NCBI RefSeq assembly: GCF_047948215.1 | Contig: NC_134455.1 | Coordinates: forward strand, 72,503,689-72,567,688 | DNA: 64,000 nt | Source: Lycorma delicatula | Lineage: Eukaryota; Arthropoda; Insecta; Hemiptera; Fulgoridae | Reading direction: 5' to 3' | Shown: piece by piece, positions 33,541-45,358 of the stretch | Position numbering within the stretch: position 1 is the stretch's first letter | Layout: the number at the start of each line of letters is the position of its first letter | Notes under the pieces: model-generated | What the model was told of the DNA's origin: nothing | The model's database searches: none | Seen by the model: only the letters and a program-made list of their open reading frames with translations | Translations under genes and position numbers: made by a program

Positions 33541-34470
33541 TATTCTATTTATACTTCTATAACATCATCAGAAAATAAGTTCAGAAATATTCATTATTTT
33601 TTAAGAAACTTACAGTCCAACCGAAAATTCGTGACGATTGCAGTCTACCGATCACGGAGTTGCATACCATCCGATACGATAAATCGTAATTGATTTGTTT
33701 ACCTACTACTACAACTACTTCTGTTCAGATAAGAAAATTAAAATTATACGTTGAATTAAGAAGTATCGATCCTCTAATATCGTGTTATTATTGAAGAAAA
33801 AAATTGAAATTAATTTTATAAAACGGGTTCTTTATTTGCTTATAAATACAATTCTTTAACGCCTGATATAATTCGTTTGACGATAAATTATTTCACTTCC
33901 GGTTTCTTCTTCCTCTTAAATTTTTAAATATGAAACTTATTATTTTACATTTTATATTATTATTTTTCGGTAATCTAATTTCTTATTGTTCCGTTCCACT
34001 TGTGTCGTCAGTTGCTGCTACCTAGCGAGGACTAGGGCTAAGATCTAACAGTAATTATATTTAGAATGTTCTTATTCTTTTTTCTTTCCTCCCCTCATCA
34101 TGATAACAAGCAATATCATTTCGGAACTTTATTTCTAGTTTCTTTATGAATATATGTAGTCTCTTTATCAGCGGAGGTTTTTTCGTCTGTTTAATGATTT
34201 CTCTAATATTCTAATAATTGATTTACTAAAAATCGTCTTTGAAATATAATTTAAGTATAGTTTTCTTTTATTTAAGAATTTTATCTGAAGTGTTAAAACG
34301 TGATAAATTTTTTCTACTTTGGTTTTCTTCATAGCTCCCCATGGAAATTCCTTTAATCGTACTGCAGAAAAAGGAATTTATGAATAAAGACCAGCAAATT
34401 TCCGTCAGTTGAACTAAATTATTTTTGCCTGTTGTTTCTTTTTCTATACTTAATTGTTTAAAAATACTAG
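33541..34470. other. AT-rich intronic sequence
   Basis: Nothing recognised. Confidence 0.5.
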
Positions 34471-34644
34471 GATCGTTCTGAAAGTTCTCAGCCTGACAAA
34501 GAGGTGGTGAAAATATTACCAAACGGTTATGATATTAGTCAAGTATGATCCTTTCAGCCGTGTACTGTGACTCTCTGACGCGTGCGTTTAGTTGATTTTA
34601 TTTGGCGATTAAGTAAAGCAAAAATTTTTAACATTTTCTGAGAA

Positions 34645-35525
34645 ATGGATAACATTAAAGTTCGACCTGTTATAAAATAGTTTGTTTTAAAAGTTGTAAG
34701 CCCGACAGATATACAAAAAGAGTCTATTTTACATTGGTCTTCCCATTTGTTTTCGTCGACAGAAGAGTGGACTGCTTTATTTAAACCTGATCGTACATCC
34801 ATTCAATATGATGAACTCTCGGGATAGCCAAAACCGCTATGACTGATAAATCATTCCAAAAATCAACAATGCCGAATTAAATGACCACCAAAAAAAAGAC
34901 GCGAGTTTATTGACACTGCAATCTTTCGATAGATCGTGTCCACTATATTTTACATGATGTTTGTCAAATGAAAAGGCTTTCCCCTCGATGAGTATCGCGT
35001 TTTAAAAGTGGACCAAACTTCTCGACTGTCTTTAGACTTATATAACATGATTCCAGTGGGTTTCTTTGATGTTTTATAATAATATATAAAACATAGATTT
35101 AAGTAGATGAAACACTGGGTAAGAGTAGATGAAATCGCTCCAAAGTAAACAGAAACGGTTGTATGTACAGGAAAAATCATGGCTAGGGTTGTTTGAGAAT
35201 TTTCATGGTGCAGTGCTCATAGCCTACCTGGAAAAAGCAGGACGGTCACCGGTAAGGTTCTGTAGTGATGGATAATAATCCATCACTACAGAACCGATTG
35301 AAGGGTGCTATTAAAGAGCTAAATAACCAAATTTATCCAATAAAAAGTACTCTTTTTATTTCGATAACATACCTGCACATACATATCGGTTTGTTGCTGC
35401 AAAACTCCACAAGGTTCGTTTCGAAGTGGTATACACATGTGCCATAGCTGGCTCCCAGAAATTATTTACTGTTTCCAAACCTAAAGAAATGGCTCGCTGG
35501 ATGAAGATTCTTATATTGATAAGAT
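34645..35525 (+). pseudogene. mariner transposase pseudogene 1
   Basis: Cut-and-paste transposase relic. The ATG at 34645 begins MDNIKVRPVIK followed by a stop, then FVLKVVSPTDIQKE and, with further stops, PDRTSIQYDELSG (end of the DNA-binding domain) and IDRVHYILHDVCQMKRLSPR near 34930-34985. The central DDE part is mostly lost or rearranged; LEKAGRSPV precedes a hairpin at 35256. The C-terminal block reads LAPRNYLLFPNLKKWLAG (35448-35501), where the family has a catalytic Asp after LAPS; here codon 35460-35462 is AAT (Asn). Multiple stops make it nonfunctional. Confidence 0.87.
35256..35295. repeat. Perfect hairpin inside the mariner relic, 18-bp arms
   Basis: Arms 35256-35273 and 35278-35295 flank the loop AATA. 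The right flank (CGATTGAAGGGTGC) continues the transposase sequence, so one arm is original coding sequence and the other an inverted copy of it. Confidence 0.92.
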
Positions 35526-35880
35526 ACATCGGTTCGAATCAGACTTCAACTCCTTTTTTTTTAATTGATTTATTAATAATTAATTATTAACTTCTGATTA
35601 TAATAAAAATTTTACGATGAATAATAATTCAATAACAAAAAAAAATGAAAAATTATCAGAATTGTTTAATGAAATAGTTTTATTTACTTTACATTTTAAG
35701 AAAAATGTGTTCATATAATTTAGTAGGCGTCTAAAGTAATGTGATGTCCACATCAATTTTTTTTTAATTCTGCACCGTGACAAATTATTAAATTTCGTGT
35801 AATTTATTTTGAGTTGGACAAATCCCATTATACCGAGAGTATTAATGAAAAGTTACAAAGTCGTTTGTACAAACATTAAA
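35525..35880. repeat. Secondary insertion in mariner 1, containing a tRNA B-box-like motif
   Basis: Starts near ACATCGGTTCGAATCAGACT, which recurs inverted at about 27868-27890. GGTTCGAATCA fits an RNA polymerase III B box. The rest is AT-rich. It interrupts the mariner C-terminus, which appears to resume near 35880. Ends are approximate. Confidence 0.45.
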
Positions 35881-36000
35881 ATATTTTAAGTGGCTGGTAT
35901 CGAACTGCTAGATGACTAAGTTGAAAAGTAAATATAAAATAAATAATTCTGAAAATTCTCGTGTTTTCGAGATTTTTGTCCAAGAACTTTCCGAACGGTC

Positions 36001-37754
36001 ATCGTAATATCCTTAATTGGATCGTTCAGTTGTTTTTATTTTAAAATTATCGAATATATTATTTATTCTAACAACCAGATTGTTTAATTTATACGTGGAC
36101 CAGTTAAAAATATTTTTTTTCAAAATATGAAATCGGGTAATAATATGATAAAGGAAACTTTAAACTATTGGTCTATGAAATATAACTAAACGTAAAATGT
36201 ATTAACTCTTTAAAGTTAATTACTTTTTCTATTCTCAAAGTGAGTTCCGTAGTGTAACTATCAGAATTTCTATTATGAATGAAATAGGCCTAATAAGACT
36301 AACAATGGAAACAGTACATTTTTATATAGAAACAGTAAATTTAATATGGAAACTATAAATTTTTTATATGGAAACAGTAAAATTAATTTTGTTTCCAAAA
36401 TGATTCATATTGTTATATTAGAATATCAGATGTCAACTGATTTCTATGAATGGATCTGCTGAATAAGAATACATACTTGTATTTAGAAGATTTCAAAAGA
36501 ATTAAATTAGTAGAATTCGTGATAATTTTATTCATTTGTGTAAAAAAAATTAATACTTTCAATTCTTTTGTTAGGTTATCCGTTCAGTGATCGTAAATAT
36601 CAACAACAAAAAACTTGAATGGAGCAGATATAAAATTAATTTATTAACAAAACTCATTAATAATAAATACGTTGATATCGGCTTCTAATTATCTGCATAT
36701 AATCATTATGTCACCAATGATCTGATTTATACGTATGTTTTTCCCGGATTTCCCTCTGAATTTAACTTTTTTCTTAGTAATACTATTTATTATAACTTGT
36801 TGATATACCATCTTAGATACTAAATAAACATGTGAATTTTTAGATTTCTAATCGAATATTCATATTTTGAAATAAAACATATTTTACGAATACTTGTAAT
36901 TTCTATTACATATTTCTTTTATAATTTTTTCCCAATCTAAGAGCATTCCAGTTGTCTATTATTAGAAACGAACCAAAATAAATTAAGATATTGTATCTAT
37001 TATCTTAATTAATTCTGTACTAAATGATTTAAAAATCAATTTTAACGCTCTATTTTTTTTTTTTTGTATTCTATTGGAAAACAAATATTTCATTTCAGCT
37101 TTTTTATTCGAAAAACTTAATTTTTTTTTTAATTTATGTAAGTTTTACTTTCTGGCTATATTTCTATTGATGTGGCAGTATCTTAGCTATAAAAAAAAAT
37201 TATAAGGATCGGTCAAAATTTAGGTATCGGGATCTTTACAATTATCAAAATTTCCAGACCTCTTTATTGCCAAAAACCCACAAAATTCTATAGAAATTTC
37301 CGAAAGATGTAATTATTTCTATTTTTCTATATCTTGTTTAATATTTCCCGTCTGGTTTGACATAATTTCTTCAAAAATAGCTCAAAAAATTTTATATATA
37401 GGCCTTTAAATTTTGCCTAAAATTGCAAAAGCCAACATATTAGAAAATAAATTAATTAGTAATGATAAACAATAGCACTTTAAAAAAATAATAAAATTCA
37501 AATAAACCAATTCATCAGCAACACAGTTTGATAGACATCTTTAAAACTAATTAAAAGTTAGTTTCACTTTATTGAGAATTTTGTTTAGTATTATAATATC
37601 TAGTTTAAATCTGTCACGTTTTGATGTTTTATTTTTAATAAATTTCAAAACTTTTGACTTTTTATTTGGTTTCTGTAAACTTTACTCGTATTATTTTACT
37701 TAGAATAAAATTCATAACATTTTTTAAACGTTTATCAGCCATTTGCATAATTTT
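36001..37754. other. AT-rich intronic sequence with an imperfect minisatellite
   Basis: 36303-36395 holds about four imperfect units of ATGGAAACAGTAAATTTT spaced 20-25 bp. The rest shows nothing I can support. Confidence 0.6.
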
Positions 37755-37973
37755 TTAAGGTCAGATTTCATATAAATCCACTTAATTTGGGTCCTAAGAA
37801 TTACACTATGTTTAATTTTACCGAAAACGCAGAAGTAAGGATGAAATCTCACAGCCGCCGCCACTTGCTAACGAAACGTTTCCAAACTCATGTTTATATG
37901 AATTTCCTTTTTTATTTTCACCAGTAGAAAATGTCCTGAAAATTTATTACATTCTTTATGAATCACTCTGCAT
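37755..37973. mobile_element. Fragment of the inverted-repeat family seen at 28717-29264
   Basis: Shares GGTCAGATTT, CGTTTCCAAAC, CCAGTAGAAAATG and the terminal TTACATTCTTTATGAATCAC TCTG. Its right end is almost an exact inverse of the left end of the 28717 copy, which supports these as terminal inverted repeats. Confidence 0.7.
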
Positions 37974-39290
37974 AAACCTAGCATTTCTGTGGACATGGTT
38001 ATTTTATAAATACTTAGTTATCTAGTATGAATAAATATTTTAATTTATAATTTATATTATATTTTATTTAGGAATATGTTGTTTATTTACTTCTTGTATT
38101 GTTAAACATTTTCAGTATTTTCAAATGAAAATAGCCAATTTAGTTAATTTTATTACACATATTATTTATTTTACTGAGAAAATATTTCTTCTTTATAACA
38201 GCACCACCATTCAAAATCATATCACATACAATAGAGATAAATTTATTCCAATCATTTTCATTTATTTACTGCTCTTCTTATATACTTTCTATAATTGTCC
38301 CATATATATACATATATATATTTCCTGGCTAAAGCCGGAACGTGACTGAGCATCAAACACAATGGTACAACATCAATTTACGTCTTACTCCTTCTTCTTT
38401 CACCTGTCCATAACCGTCCTAGGCCAGTTTTTCTTTATTGACCTGACTTCCTACTAGCCATGCCACTTCTGTCTTGGACGTTCTCTGTAATTATTTCTCT
38501 TCATTCTATGAATCATCGTATATCATTTTTTTGTATTTTTAACAAATAAACGTTAAAAAATAATTTTCGATTTGTTATAACGTTTTATGATATTCATAAA
38601 CTGTAAATTGTAATATTTTATCGTATGAAAAATATTAATACTTTACAGTATAGAGTTTAACATGAATAGTCATAAATGTATCGGATTAACGACAACAGTT
38701 ATCATTATGATAGACCTTATAATTTCCCTAATTTCATTTTATAAATTTATATGGAAATTCTATATTTTCTTAATATTTCTTTCTTCTTACGAAACTTACC
38801 ATGATTTTTTGGAATTCTGTTACCAAATTAATATATTAAATACCATGATTCTGAATACCATGATTCTGTTTATTAAATTAGAATATTCAGATAACAACTG
38901 TTTTTTCAATACTGTTAATACTCTGAATCACATCCGCTCAATAAAATGAAGATTATCTTCTGACTTAATTCCAATTTTCTGTTCCATTATTATTATTACA
39001 GACGACACAATGAAATTAGCCTTGCAATTGAATTTTAGGTATTTTAAATTTCCGCGATTTCTATTCGTTACTTCTGATTTTCCACCTGTAATTTTTCTTT
39101 TTAACACATAAATAATTGATTCATCAATAATTTTTCGATTCTTTCAGTGTGATAATTTCTTTTTAGTAACATTATCTACAATGGCAGACGTTTAAACAGT
39201 TATTTTAAGAACACGGATATCAGGCGTTTGTTTTTTTCTTTTACGCTGAACAGCTAAAATTTAATAGCTAAACAACTATTAACGTGGAAA

Positions 39291-39322
<32 letters not shown>

Positions 39323-40815
39323 GACAAGCTATAAACTATATTGTTCTTTTATCTAATTAAAACCTGCTTCCACTCTCCGTTGAATTTTTTTTCAAATTAT
39401 TTCATCAGATAATTTACTAACATATATTCCCCTACGGTTGTCACGCTATTTTCTATCCATTCTCTTAAATATTCTTCGTATTTTAAGTTATAAATAGTCT
39501 TCATATTTAAAAGAATGAATATTATTCATGTTTAAAAGAACTACGACAAGGATATTAAATCCTCCTTGTCAGATATTAAATCAGCCTTTCAAATGAATCT
39601 TCTAATATAACTTCTGTACTAGTGAATTTATCTCAGCTACAAATAAATATATTTTGGTAATATGTTTTTTTTTACATTTTATCTTTTATTAATAAGTTTT
39701 AATCTATTTTATTTTTTATTTTTTTTATTGATAGATTCAACCTGTGTTTATTCTGAAACCTTGAATAATTTTAAATCTAACCATACATACTTAATAAAAG
39801 TTTGATATTTTATCCTACAGTTACATAATTTCAGTTATTTGTTTAATAAATGGATCATACTTGTACTTATATGGTGATCTATAGATATGGAGTGTGCTAT
39901 AGGTAACTCTCATGCATTCTTACCCATCATTCTTTGAAAATTAGATATTGTTGGAAAGCTCTTAATTTTTCCTTGTAAATGTTTCTATTCTTCTCAAGAA
40001 AATATTTAACAATACTTGAAAATCTCATTTGTTTCTTTATATATATGAAAATTCTATAATTCATCTGATCATCTTTTTCGTTTTGTTTAGTTATCGTTTT
40101 AATTGATATTTTTTGTCTGTTGTAATCCCATCACGTTTTATGTTCATTTAAAAACATTTAAATGCATAAAACGTACTTTGTACGGTAAAAATCACTAAAA
40201 AATAATTCTAATTTGCATAGTTACACGTTAAAAACAAATTGATTGTAAAATGTTTTGTTCTTTATCATTTAATATTTTAAGCTGCAATTTATTTCAAGAA
40301 ATCGTGTAGGAATTATATAAAATTATGAATAAAGATTACCCGATTTATTTTTTCAACTTTGAGAAAATCTAATTTCTTTTATTTCCTTCTCCCTATCACT
40401 CCCTCTCTTTCTTCTTTACTTTTATCTTCACCTTCTCCCTTTTGTTTTTTCTACCTCTACCTTTCCCCTGAAAGCTTCTTTCATCTTCATCTTCCCTGTT
40501 CCTTATTTATATTCTTCATTCTTCTTTAATTATATATTCTCTGCCTTCAATCAGGTTGTCTTCACCTTTCTCTTTTTATTTCATTTTCCCGTCTACTCAT
40601 AATAATTTTCTTTTAAATATTCATTACTGCCTAATCTTTCTGTTTTTTCTTCTTAACCTTTTTTCTTAATTTTCTATTTATTCGCTTATTCTTCTCCTCC
40701 TCCAGGATCCTAAGTTATTTTGTCCTCTTTCCCACAATGTTTCTGATTATGGATGAACCTTACTACGTGATTACGGTAAACTTTATTCTTTTTGGCTCAT
40801 AGAAAATTGCTGTAT
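37974..40815. other. AT-rich intronic sequence
   Basis: Contains a 15-bp tandem pair (TACCATGATTCTGAA, 38841-38868), a TA run at 39296-39321 and a pyrimidine-rich stretch near 40370-40700. The ORFs 38125-38349 and 38662-38949 are hydrophobic by composition and show no family resemblance. Confidence 0.55.
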
Positions 40816-41420
40816 TTTGACATGTTGTGGCCCATACACAATGTCTTGTTACCACATGCTGTGCTTATTATCGGTGAGCGCAACGCTAGCCAGTAGATGT
40901 CGGGGGAACTTGCAGTCTACTTACACACCTGCACATGCGTACATCCCACCAAGCCAGCTGACGACGCAACTCTTCCACCAGCTCGCAGATGCCTATAATA
41001 AGGCAATACCAGCACAGCGAGAGCTTATTACGTCACCGACCAGGAACAGAAGAAGAAGGATCTTTGCCATCCTAATGAGGGATCTCGCGGCGGATGTAAG
41101 CATTCCCGCTGGAGCAGCAGGCCTAGCTGACCAGGCACGAGAATTGCTTGCTCCAGGTGGCCTAGTGGTGAAGTCGTAGCCGAAACGATCACCACTTGGG
41201 AAGAATCCCCTCGGCCGCGCCGGCGGAAGGCGACCGACTCCGCGGGGCTCTGGGGCCCACCGCTATAGCGGACGCTTTCCCTCAACTGCAGCTGAGGGAA
41301 AGCTCCTTCCAATTCCAGTGATCTCAACTCCCCGACTAACATTCGACGGCTAGAGCCGACTTTGCTGGAGACCAGCTTCCGGATTGAACAGCACTTCTCA
41401 GGGCTACCTTCCAAACCACA
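40816..41420 (+). pseudogene. GC-rich retroelement-like fragment with a 120-codon ORF
   Basis: The sharpest composition shift in the intron. An ORF at 40817-41179 encodes a soluble-looking, basic and Ala-rich protein (QLFHQLADAYNKAIPAQREL, NRRRRIFAILMRDLAADVSI, LADQARELLAPGGLVV). I do not recognise the family. The following 240 bp is very GC-rich and contains a near-palindrome GCTTTCCCTCA...TGAGGGAAAGC at 41274-41303. The most likely origin is gag or UTR sequence of a LINE, given neighbours, but this is inference. Confidence 0.35.
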
Positions 41421-41880
41421 CTAATGGCCCTTTTCAAAGCAACCATTCCAAAATTCACAACAACCCTTGTCAGGGCTATCATAAGGTTCTAAGATATCAC
41501 TTGCCGTCGAAGCCATTCGGTGACAGTCAAAAGTATATGGTGTCAAATATACACAATAAACCATGGTTTTAGGGCTATTTATAGTAGCCTTTAAATTAAA
41601 ACAAACAGTGGTTTTTCTTCTTGCTTCGATTTTTTAAAATTCTAATTAACATCTCTTTCATCTACTCTAATATATACCCAACTATTCTTCTATTATTTGT
41701 AATCAAGCAAAACCATTCAACCCTAAGTCATACAGTAAAAGAATCTTTGATAAAATGCAGTAAAACCGGTTTCTTTTTTCAGTTTAGCGTAGTGATTTGC
41801 AGTGATTTTATGGTACAAATAAACTTATTAACTGAAAAATAATATATTTATAAAATTTTAGACTACGTTAAATATTTGTA
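41421..41880. other. Mixed AT-rich sequence, nothing recognised
   Basis: Chance ORFs only. Confidence 0.5.
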
Positions 41881-42015
41881 AAATAAAAGGATTTAACCGG
41901 CGGTTTGACCTGTCGGACTAGACATACGACCGGCGGATGACCCGTTTTAGTAGACAACCCCCTGGGCTGTGCTTTGCTTTGTTGTGAATCCGACCCGGGG
42001 GTAGGATAAAAAAAA
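41881..42015. repeat. GC-rich repeat fragment with A-rich 3' end
   Basis: Contains two ACCGGCGG blocks (near 41897 and 41930), a CCCCCTGGG/CCCGGGGG pair and then GGATAAAAAAAAATTAATAA. An A-rich end suggests a retroposed fragment in plus orientation. No motif. Confidence 0.4.
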
Positions 42016-42659
42016 ATTAATAAAAACATTAAAATAGAACTTTATAATAACCTGCCGATTCAGAAAAAAAAATTATAACTTATAAATTAATGGCAAATGA
42101 ATATCGAATAAAGAACTGTCGGACAATTTTGATGAATTGAGTACTTTTATTTCTTATTGACGTTTAAACTGAAGTAACTTCTTTGTAACTTTAGAATAGA
42201 AAGGATTTTTATACGTGTATAAGTTAAGCTATCAGAAGATGAAGTTGTAATCCTTTGGGGAAGTACTAAAAAACTTTCTTGAAAAAAATCATTGCTTATT
42301 AGTGTTCCATTGTCGTTTTAAAGTTATAGAAAGTTAAGAAGAAAATCAAACTTTTAATATAATTTTATTAAACTGAATTTTACTTAACTCTGTCTCATTA
42401 AGTTAACCATCATAAATATATTTCTTTATTATTTTAACTGAATTATAATTAAATTAAATTTAAATATTTTAAAATATATTTTTATATTTATCGTTTATAT
42501 TTTTTTAAATATTTTTATGTAAATTCTTCCTCAAACAAATTTATATTGGGAAATTTATTGGTAAAAATTTGAGGTCAATTTCTTGAAGTGGTAGGAGAGA
42601 GAATTTTTGGGGGTCAAGTTTTTCAAAATTTTTCAAACATTATCAGTATTATTCACACA
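42016..42659. other. AT-rich intronic sequence
   Basis: Nothing recognised. Confidence 0.5.
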
Positions 42660-42990
42660 ACCATGAAGGTAACGAACACTGCGGGGTTTTGGATAGATGG
42701 AAATGGTTAGCGAAGCGAGCTGTGGAGGGTCCAGGGCTGGTCAGATTGCTAAGCGACACCCGATAAGAACCCCGGGAGGGAGGGTTCTCTCAAAGGTTCC
42801 TATCTTCAGCGGTTCCCAGAGCCTCCTGGGAAGGCTATGAGAAACCCCGAGTGGGTTTCCTCGAGGCCCTGAAATGCCCCGGGAAAGCCGCGTAACACCT
42901 GTGTCGGCCCAGTGGAGTGGCTCTAGCCAGACGGAAATGGCGACCGAAGCGAACTTTGAAGGGCCAACTCTCATTAAAGTAAACGACTGT
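42660..42990. repeat. GC-rich retroelement-like fragment with an internal 37-bp repeat
   Basis: 42695-42733 and 42929-42967 are diverged direct repeats (AGATGGAAATGG...GCGAAGCGA...AGGGTCCA versus AGACGGAAATGG...CGAAGCGA...AGGGCCAA). The intervening sequence is GC-rich, with CCCCGGGAAAG- and CCCGGGAGG-type runs. The overlapping ORFs on both strands carry no recognised motif. Probably LINE untranslated sequence. Confidence 0.4.
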
Positions 42991-43439
42991 AAAAGGTCAA
43001 CCTTGTCAAGCAGATCATCTGGAAAACAGAAATGTTGTAAATCAGTAAAATCCCAGCAGAAACACAAGATGACAAGGTTTAATGTCATAGTCACTCAAAC
43101 AGACCGCTTTTTCTTAAAAACTTGATAATTTTCTTTTTTTTCATCATTATAAGATAAATCAATCGCCAAATTTCAGACTAATTCTAGCTACACTCTGAGA
43201 ACTCTGTGCACTGTTTCACTCTGAGATATGAGTCACAACTTCTACATAGTGTTCTCTTTTCTCCTGTTACCATGTAAGACAAAGTGAGTCTAGTGTGACC
43301 GAATCAAAGTTTTGCAGTGGTAAATTGTTCTCGAATCGTCAGATAATTTCTTATTTTAATGGAAAATGGGATATTCTTAAAGTAACTATACTTACGCTTA
43401 CAACAAACTTATGTTTAAGTTCGTTGTAACCGTACCCCA

Positions 43440-43940
43440 TCATGACAGTTTTTAGTCATTTATTCTGGCTAAAATAACATCGATTTCCTAGCTGTATACG
43501 CTTGTTTGACTGATCTATCAGCTACTTCATCCCCTGGAAAACTGGCATGCCAGAAGTCCATATGAATATGCATTGTATCCCGCTGTCTTTCAGATTGTTA
43601 ATTGCTGTTAAAACATCTTGAAAAAATGCATCACGTGTGAGCCTGTTCCTTAATGCAGTGATTGCACTTAAGGAATCTGAGCAGAGAAGCACTATCTCCT
43701 CGCTGTAATACAAAACCGAAGATCTTGCTGAATAGCGTATAACTCTGCCGTATTGACACTGGATATTTTGGATAATCTACAAAAATGGTACAGAAACAAT
43801 TTTGGTACAAAATGGTACAAATGGTACATCTTGTACAATTTTGAAGCTTTCCACGCCGATCTCTTCCTCATCGGTCAATCGGTGAATCCATGGTTGTAGT
43901 TTTTATGTTCGAATATCAATCGTCGATTGACAAATATGAT
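43440..43940 (-). pseudogene. RNase H fragment of another I/Jockey-group LINE
   Basis: A minus-strand fragment related to the RNase H of the I-like LINEs but from a different copy or subfamily. It reads SVNTAELYAIQQDLRF-like sequence near 43720-43765, then EEIVLLCSDSLSAITALRNR (central catalytic Asp), INNLKDSGIQCIFIWTSG and a degraded GMKxADRS end near 43510. The ORF 43713-43522 covers only part. Adjacent RT sequence is absent; upstream sequence is AT-rich. Confidence 0.8.
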
Positions 43941-44743
43941 AATACACTGTCTGGTCTAAATCTTTTTTAATAAATTCAATTTATTATTTATAAGATATGA
44001 ATTAGTTTTGGTAAAAGTTTTGCGTATTAATATTTAAAATTATGATTTAAATAAAGGATTGAAATTTTAAAAAAGGAGATCTGTTTGTAAACGTTTGAAA
44101 AGTCCTAAACATTATTCGTAAGAGAATAGCAATTAGTGTAGGGAAAGGTAAATTTGTATTAAAATTGTAAAGATTCCTAATATTCTATTGAAAGATTAGA
44201 ATACATTTATTGATAAGTACAGGATACAATCATTTTTCCAGTACGCCTTCTCCAAAATCGCTAATAATTAATTTTACGGGTTTTTTCATGATCTAATATT
44301 TTAAGGTTTGCAATAAACTTCTATTTTAATGTGGAAGGTAAAAATATTATAAAATAAAATAAAAGTTATTGTAATGTTGAGACAATATGTTTATTATACT
44401 AATATTTTAACGCAAAGCTGTTTCATAAACAAATTATTTAAATATTAATTAATATATAAAATATTGATATGAAAATCACAGCTGACGTCGACGGGATAGG
44501 TTGTGTGCATAGGAGATCAGTGATTATAGGTTATATTTTTCGTTGTTATTTATGGTTTTCGATTTCTTGAGTTTTTTGGGGGATTTATGTTTCTGTTACG
44601 TTGTTTTAGTTTTTAGTTTAGTTATTGTTCTGTTTGGTTAATTTAAAATTATTTTTTTTTGCAATTTTGAACTTAGCCTAGCGTTGCTAGGGGCTTGTTT
44701 ATACTGCTGCAAGGTTGTTTACATTTGAATCAGCTTACTTACT
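43941..44743. other. AT-rich intronic sequence
   Basis: Nothing recognised. Confidence 0.5.
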
Positions 44744-45358
44744 TTGTACATAGACAATGTTACTGTTGCCATTATGGCCGGCCCACATCGGTCTAAGGAA
44801 ATGGTCCCACCGGAAGAGGAGTTAGATAAACGAAACAGGGGAGTAGGTTTTTGCTGGATCCCTAGCCACGTTGGAATTCTAGGTAACGAGAGGGCAGATT
44901 CTGCTGCGAAAGAAGCGTGTATTCAGCCTCCTTTAACCACCCGAGTTACTACCTTTGATTTTATCAATCATAAAAAACAGTCACGGCGAGCAAGGTGGCA
45001 AAGGGGCTGGACGGCTGCCGTCGATAATAAACTTCGACGGATTAAAGATTCAGTGTTACCGTGGGGCTCCTCTTGCAGGAACTCTCATCGTGAGGAAGTG
45101 ATCCTTTGCCGGTTACGGTTGGGGCATATGAGGATCACACACGAATATCTAATGTCAGGAGAAGACCCACCCCTGTGCACACGATGCAACTGCCGCATGA
45201 CTGTGCATCACATTCTCGTGGACTGCGTATGTTATGCGGCGTTGCGTCGTCAGTTTAATATACCCAGCAGCATTCGTGATATCTTGTGCAATGATGGCGG
45301 GATTTTGGAACGGATGTTTCTCTTTTTACATAGTACTGGGCTACTGCAAAGGATTTAA
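44744..45358 (+). pseudogene. LINE ORF2 C-terminus, uninterrupted for about 170 codons
   Basis: The open reading frame ends in the RNase H tail RGVGFCWIPSHVGILGNERA (last catalytic region), DSAAKEACIQPP, a linker with QRGWTAAVDNKLRRIKDS, REEVILCRLRLGHMRITHEY and the zinc motif CTRCNCRMTVHHILVDC, then FLHSTGLLQRI before the stop. The same order is found at the end of copy 1 (8136-7864), but the sequence is clearly a different subfamily. There are no stops in this part, so the fragment is younger than its neighbours. The first 30 residues do not look like RNase H, so the real gene start is missing. Confidence 0.88.

Larger units (their letters stand above)
34471..36000 (+). mobile_element. mariner-like element 1 (decayed, with secondary insertion)
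   Basis: The 5' terminal repeat GATCGTTCTGAAAGTTCTCA (34471 onward) is the inverse of the 3' end AAGAACTTTCCGAACGGTC (to 36000). A mariner transposase relic lies between. The interval is about 1.5 kb against the usual 1.3 kb, because about 300 bp of unrelated AT-rich sequence starting near 35525 interrupts the 3' part. Confidence 0.85.

Noticed and set aside
38125..38949. ORFs of 74 and 95 codons that look like membrane proteins
   Set aside because: They are Ile/Phe/Tyr-rich because the DNA is AT-rich, there is no family motif, and they lie inside the CUB intron.
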